A stretch of 64,000 nt of DNA from JACRCT01 sp036504155. Its GTDB lineage: Bacteria > Myxococcota > Myxococcia > Myxococcales > UBA5297. Every line of letters begins with the position of its first letter. The stretch's first letter is position 1. This document shows positions 60,257 to 64,000 of the stretch, piece after piece. Made by a program: the position numbers and the translations under genes. Location: NCBI GenBank assembly GCA_036504155.1, contig DASXVQ010000234.1:31717-95716 (forward strand), given 5' to 3'. The notes under the pieces were generated by a model that was not told the DNA's origin, searched no databases, and saw only the letters and a program-made list of their open reading frames with translations.

Positions 60257-61729
60257 TCAGTACAGGCAGCTCTTGACCCCGTTGTAGTCGCCGCAGCGGG
60301 CGAACCCGTGGGCCTTGCAGTCGAAGGAGACGGTGCGCCCGGCGACGCAGCCCTGGAAGACGTCGCCCGTGCACCGGTCGGCGTTGACGGTCCACAGGCA
60401 CTGGGTCTCCGAGGGGCTGCAGCCCCCGGAGATGCAGGCGTAGCCCTCGAGCAGGGAGCAGTCGCTGCGCCTCTCGAACTGGAACTCGCCCGCGGTCGCG
60501 CACTCGACGGCCATGTTGCCCTCGCAGCGGCTCGCGCCGGAGCAGGCGGTGTCGCCGACGCACACCGGGCTGCCGAGGGTCGTCGAGAGCTGGCAGCTGC
60601 TGCCCGCCAGGCACTGCACGTGGGTGGCTCGGGTCATGCCGCTCTCGCACCTCCAGTAGCCCGTCGTCCCGGTGCACGCCCCCGCGGTTTGCGGGCAGGC
60701 CTGCGAGGTCACGCAGCGCGCCGAGCCGTCGACGAGCTCGCAGGTGTTCCCGCTGGGGGCGCAGTCGGTGACCACCGAAACGGGCGCCATCGACGAGCCG
60801 CAGAGCACGGACTTGGTGCCGTCGCAGGCCGGCTCGGGGTGCGCCGAGCAGTACGCCTTGTCGTACGCGCCGCCGTTCATGCAGAGCACGAACTCGTTGC
60901 AGGTGGTGGCGGTCCGGCCGCAGGCCACGGACAGCCCGATGTCGACGTCGGGCGCGACCTCGGTGGAGGGCTTCTTCGTGTTGATGAGCCAGTTGGCGCA
61001 CAGGTAGAGCCCCTCGCGGATGCGGTCCGGCACACCGTAGTAGTCGCAGGCGATGATGTTCGAGCACGCGTCGAGCACGTCGCCGAAGTCGGGGCCGGCG
61101 GGCGTGCCCGCGTCCGCGGAAGGGGCGCCGGCATCGGTCCGTGGCGCCCCGGCGTCGCCGGTGACCGAGGGGCCCGCGTCGAACGCCGGGCCGCCGCCGT
61201 CCGGCTTGGGGGTTCCGGCGTCATCGCCAGCGACCGGGTCGCCCGGGCAGCAGTAGACGTTGGCGAAGTCCGAGTCGCCGCCCATCACGCAGCCGGACTC
61301 GACCTCGCCCATGCAGGATCTGGGGCGCTGCTGTGGCTTGTCGGCGCAGAGCGCGTTCAGGATCGGGGGCGAGTCGACGCAGGGCTCCTCGGGCGTGAAG
61401 CTGAGGATGCAGTAGTTCTTGTAGTGGTCCATCGCCGGGCGGCACTCGCCGGGGTCGAGGGACTTGAAGCCGCACTGCGGGTTCGTCATGGCGGCGAGGC
61501 AGTCGATGTAGTGGGCGTAGGCGTCCTGGCAGTACTGAGGCTTCCCCTCCAGGGCGGTGCGGGTGTCCTCGCAGCTCTTCGCGCAGGTCGCGACCGGCTC
61601 GGAGGAGCAATAGATGTCGAGCGACTTGTGGCAGGCCTTCTCGCACGGCGTGTTGCCGGCGGTGGTGGGGCAGCCGGCCAGGACGAGCACGGCGAGGAGG
61701 GGGAGGGCACGGCGGAGGGCGCGGGCCAT
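60257..61729 (-). CDS. Cys-rich lipoprotein of unknown function
   Basis: A 490-aa protein; signal MARALRRALPLLAVLVLAGCPTT (lipobox LAGC), ribosome site AAGGATC. Residues ~28-150 form a Cys-rich domain (CEKACHKSLDIYC, CAKSCEDTRTAL, YCQDAYAHYIDCLAAM). A linker with TDAGAPSADAGTPAG (residues ~170-205) follows, then a long C-terminal domain with many Cys pairs (CGRTATTCNEFVLCMNGGAYDKAYC; VQCLAGSSCQLSTTLGSPVCVGDTACSG). DAG linkers and paired Cys are typical of myxobacterial surface lipoproteins. It is convergent with the radical SAM gene (12 bp) and is not evidently part of that system. Confidence 0.82.
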   Translation of the reverse strand: MARALRRALPLLAVLVLAGCPTTAGNTPCEKACHKSLDIYCSSEPVATCAKSCEDTRTALEGKPQYCQDAYAHYIDCLAAMTNPQCGFKSLDPGECRPAMDHYKNYCILSFTPEEPCVDSPPILNALCADKPQQRPRSCMGEVESGCVMGGDSDFANVYCCPGDPVAGDDAGTPKPDGGGPAFDAGPSVTGDAGAPRTDAGAPSADAGTPAGPDFGDVLDACSNIIACDYYGVPDRIREGLYLCANWLINTKKPSTEVAPDVDIGLSVACGRTATTCNEFVLCMNGGAYDKAYCSAHPEPACDGTKSVLCGSSMAPVSVVTDCAPSGNTCELVDGSARCVTSQACPQTAGACTGTTGYWRCESGMTRATHVQCLAGSSCQLSTTLGSPVCVGDTACSGASRCEGNMAVECATAGEFQFERRSDCSLLEGYACISGGCSPSETQCLWTVNADRCTGDVFQGCVAGRTVSFDCKAHGFARCGDYNGVKSCLY

Positions 61730-61920
61730 GAGAGATCCTTGTCGAGGAGCAGGTGGGGCGCGTCAGCGAAAAGCTATCACCTGAGGTGTGGGGCCCGGCA
61801 GCTCAAAACGAACCGAGCGTGCGGGGACGGCGTGCCCGGGGCAAGGGCGTGGCGCGGCCCGACGCGGCGCACGCGCGGCACGCGCCCGGTCTGCTCCGGC
61901 CTCGGCCGACGGGGCTGCGA

Positions 61921-63780
61921 CTACGGGACCGCCGTGACGTTGAAGGTCACCGGCGTGCTGGGAAGCGAGGTCTTGTCGGTGACGACGAGCTGCACCACGA
62001 ACAGGCCCTCGCGATCGACGACCAGCTCGGTGGAGGAGGCGTCCGCGCTGCTGAGCACCGCGCTGGAGGTCGCCGGCTGGCGCACGAGGGCCCACGCGTA
62101 GGCGTCGATGGCGCTCGGGGACTTCACGGTGCAGGCGCCGCCGGCGTCGGCGACGAGGTCGTAGCTGGTCTCGCCGGACAGCCGCACCGTCCCCTGGGAG
62201 AGCCGGACCTCGAGCGACGGGACCTTGGGGCATATCTTGCCCGCGCAGCCGACCACCTCCGCGACGGGCGCGCGGTTGCACCCGGTGGAGGCGGCCAGCG
62301 AGAGCAGGTAGCCGTCGGGGTCGGGGAAGAGCGGGTCGTTGGTGTGGACGAGCAGGTTGGCGACGAACGAGCCGCCGCCCGAGGGCGCGACGAACTTGAC
62401 GCACGCCTTGGCCGAGGCGCCCACCAGAACCGCCGTGCCGCCCGCGGGGGGCGCGGGGCAGCCGACGGGATCGGTGGGGCTGGCGGTGAGCGAGAAGGCC
62501 GAGGAGTTGGAGGGGAAGCGCGCGTCGACCTCGATGGAGGCGAGGGTGAGCGGCACCTGCCCGTTCCAGGTGGGCAGGTTGGTCAGCTCCACCGGCAGGT
62601 AATACTCCTGGCCCGCGGTCTTGCGGTCGCCGAAGTCGAGCCGCCCGCCCGGGGTCACGCCGAGCGCGGGAGGCGAGCCACCCGAGAGCGAGGCGCTGCT
62701 CTTGCCGCCCGACCAGTCGACGACGAGGGTGTCGCGGGCGGTGGCGACGGCCGGGGTGTAGGCCACCTGGACGGTCGCCTTCTCGCCTGGCTGCAGGCGC
62801 GTGCCCGGGGCGGGCGCCTGGGTGAGCTTGAACATCGCCTCGCCCTTCTCCAGGGAGACGGCGCCCAGGTCCACCGGCTGCGAGGAGGTGTTGGAGAGGG
62901 TGAACTGGCCGTCGCAGGGCGCGGCGAGCGGCGAGAAGTCGCAGTAGAGCGGCTCGAGCGAGAGCGCCGGCTGCACGCCGATGCCCTGCAGCGAGAGCGA
63001 GAAGGTCGTCGCGGCGGGGTCGTTGGTCTCGAAGGTGAGCGTCCCCGAGACGGGCGAGTCGCGCACCAGCGGCGAGAAGCGCAGCGCGACCGGGGCGGTG
63101 GCGCCGCCCAGGACGTTGAGGGCCGACTGGTCCTCGGAGAGCGCGAAGGTGCCCACCGCGGGGTCGTCGTTGGCGATGCGCAGGTTCTTGACCTCGAGCG
63201 GCGGGCAGCCGCCATTGCCGATGACGAGGGTGTGCGTGCCGGTGCCCTTCACCGCGGCGTCGGGGAAGAAGAGGCTGGGGTTGGTGCCGGCGCAGGAGTC
63301 GTTGCTCCACTTGCCGCCGGGGCAGCTCAGGGTGACGACGGGGTGGGCGGGCCCGGCGCGGCCCGAGCCCAGGAGGCTCACGGTCCGCGGGGGCACGCCG
63401 GACTCGTCGCCCTCGACGGTGAGGGTGGCGCTGACGGCGCCGCTCGCCGAGGGCGTGAAGGTGACGGGCACCTCAAAGCCCTCGCCCGGCTCGAGGGAGG
63501 TGGGGACGAGGGAGGCGTCGAAAGCGAACTGCTCCTGATCGTCGATCGCGAACTTGTTGAGGTAGAGCAGCGCGTTGCCGATGTTGGAGACGTGCACCGA
63601 GCGGGTGGAGGTCAGCGTCATCACCCCGGTCGCGTCGGGCTTGGGGCAGACGTCGCCGAACTCCAGCGTGGTCTCCTCCACGCCGAGCACGCCGCCGCCG
63701 GCGTGCGTCTTGCCGCCGCAGTCGCAGGCGGGGAGGGCGAGGAGAAGGCAGGCTGCGGCGAGGGGGAAATGCGGGCGCAT
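61921..63780 (-). CDS. Choice-of-anchor-D-type lipoprotein
   Basis: A 619-aa protein; the ATG at 63780 follows GGGAGGCTCC and gives MRPHFPLAAACLLLALPACDCGG (lipobox LPAC). It has several ASH/choice-of-anchor-D modules: LEFGDVCPKPDATGVMTLT, VSNIGNALLYLNKFAI, FEVPVTFTPSASGAVSATLTVEGD, VALRFSPLVRDSPVSGTLTFETND. A PKD-like C-terminal module (GLFVVQLVVTDKTSLPSTPVTFNVTAV) follows. It is related in fold, not closely in sequence, to the tandem pair at 14690-18966. No catalytic motif is seen. Confidence 0.83.
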   Translation of the reverse strand: MRPHFPLAAACLLLALPACDCGGKTHAGGGVLGVEETTLEFGDVCPKPDATGVMTLTSTRSVHVSNIGNALLYLNKFAIDDQEQFAFDASLVPTSLEPGEGFEVPVTFTPSASGAVSATLTVEGDESGVPPRTVSLLGSGRAGPAHPVVTLSCPGGKWSNDSCAGTNPSLFFPDAAVKGTGTHTLVIGNGGCPPLEVKNLRIANDDPAVGTFALSEDQSALNVLGGATAPVALRFSPLVRDSPVSGTLTFETNDPAATTFSLSLQGIGVQPALSLEPLYCDFSPLAAPCDGQFTLSNTSSQPVDLGAVSLEKGEAMFKLTQAPAPGTRLQPGEKATVQVAYTPAVATARDTLVVDWSGGKSSASLSGGSPPALGVTPGGRLDFGDRKTAGQEYYLPVELTNLPTWNGQVPLTLASIEVDARFPSNSSAFSLTASPTDPVGCPAPPAGGTAVLVGASAKACVKFVAPSGGGSFVANLLVHTNDPLFPDPDGYLLSLAASTGCNRAPVAEVVGCAGKICPKVPSLEVRLSQGTVRLSGETSYDLVADAGGACTVKSPSAIDAYAWALVRQPATSSAVLSSADASSTELVVDREGLFVVQLVVTDKTSLPSTPVTFNVTAVP

Positions 63781-63807
63781 GGAGCCTCCCAAAGGAAGGG
63801 CAGGAGG

Positions 63808-64000
63808 CTACCACGGGCAGCCCTCCCCCCTGCCCCCTCCCAGCCCTCCCTCTTCTGGAAGTGAGCCTGATCCGATCTCGTGGACAGCGTTTATGAGTCG
63901 TATCACTTGGTCGTAGTAGTCGTCGGATCGCTCGGAGTGCTTGGTTGGTGACCTCCTGTGGGGTGGTTGTGGATCGAGGGGGGCGCGGGGGGAGAGTGCG
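63808..64000 (-). other. Window-edge open frame with atypical codon use
   Basis: On the minus strand one frame is open from the edge to a TAG at 63808-63810. Its middle, SERSDDYYDQVIRLINAVHEIGSG, reads like protein, but its codons (ATA CGA CTC ATA, TCA, CTT, CCA) end in A/T far more than any neighbour. Either this is the end of a foreign or recently acquired gene extending beyond the window, or it is non-coding. There is no homology I can name. Confidence 0.3.

Overview
This window looks like chromosomal DNA of a myxobacterium or close relative (Myxococcota). It is very GC-rich throughout. It carries many large, Cys- or repeat-rich lipoproteins with 'DAG/PDAG' linkers, MopE-type CDGxDNDCDG motifs, RCC1 repeats and choice-of-anchor-D-like domains, mixed with NarL- and NtrC-type regulators, a GAF/HD-GYP protein, a class III cyclase and a ParA-like ATPase. 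I see no rRNA, tRNA, CRISPR array, IS element, phage gene or replication origin. The genus cannot be fixed from the sequence.

Layout. 1-4.4 kb: the end of a NifX-like/DUF2249 fusion, a small secreted protein, a serine hydrolase of the beta-lactamase fold, an Hsp20 chaperone and two exported proteins. 4.4-9.4 kb (minus strand): a cluster of a calpain-type cysteine protease, an unknown 187-aa protein, two radical SAM/SPASM enzymes and between them a 251-aa multi-repeat protein (five KYMV motifs plus three related Y-I-x-x-P motifs) that looks like a multicore substrate. 9.5-12.7 kb: a small membrane protein, aspS and an unknown partner. 12.7-36.9 kb: a run of large surface lipoproteins, interrupted by a NarL-type kinase/regulator pair. 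37-41.5 kb: a 1,496-aa 2-hydroxyacyl-CoA dehydratase activase fusion. 41.8-43.4 kb: a tandem pair of an unrecognised family. 43.4-49.3 kb: a sigma-54 activator, an MBL-fold hydrolase, a TTGE-repeat membrane protein, GAF/HD-GYP and Sir2. 49.4-53 kb: an operon of HEAT-repeat protein, ParA-like ATPase and coiled-coil protein. 53-58.5 kb: an exported protein, an ABC exporter, DusB and a MshEN-GAF-cyclase. 58.8-60.2 kb: a second radical SAM locus, whose substrate candidate is a Tat-type lipoprotein with four KYGGP motifs. 60.2 kb to the end: two more lipoproteins and a short, compositionally different edge segment.

The most interesting content is the pair of radical SAM loci. In both, a repeat protein with a fixed Lys-Tyr core sits next to a SPASM-type radical SAM enzyme. 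In the first, the repeat protein and the calpain protease 2.6 kb away each have the same upstream element, GAGGCAACT-N20-AATGTAGG, with identical bases and spacing. This links the protease to the putative modification system. In the second, K-Y-G fits the X-Tyr-Gly motif used by known tyramine-excising 'spliceases', and the gene pair resembles the rSAM/lipoprotein systems of other bacteria. The chemistry and function of both loci are inference.
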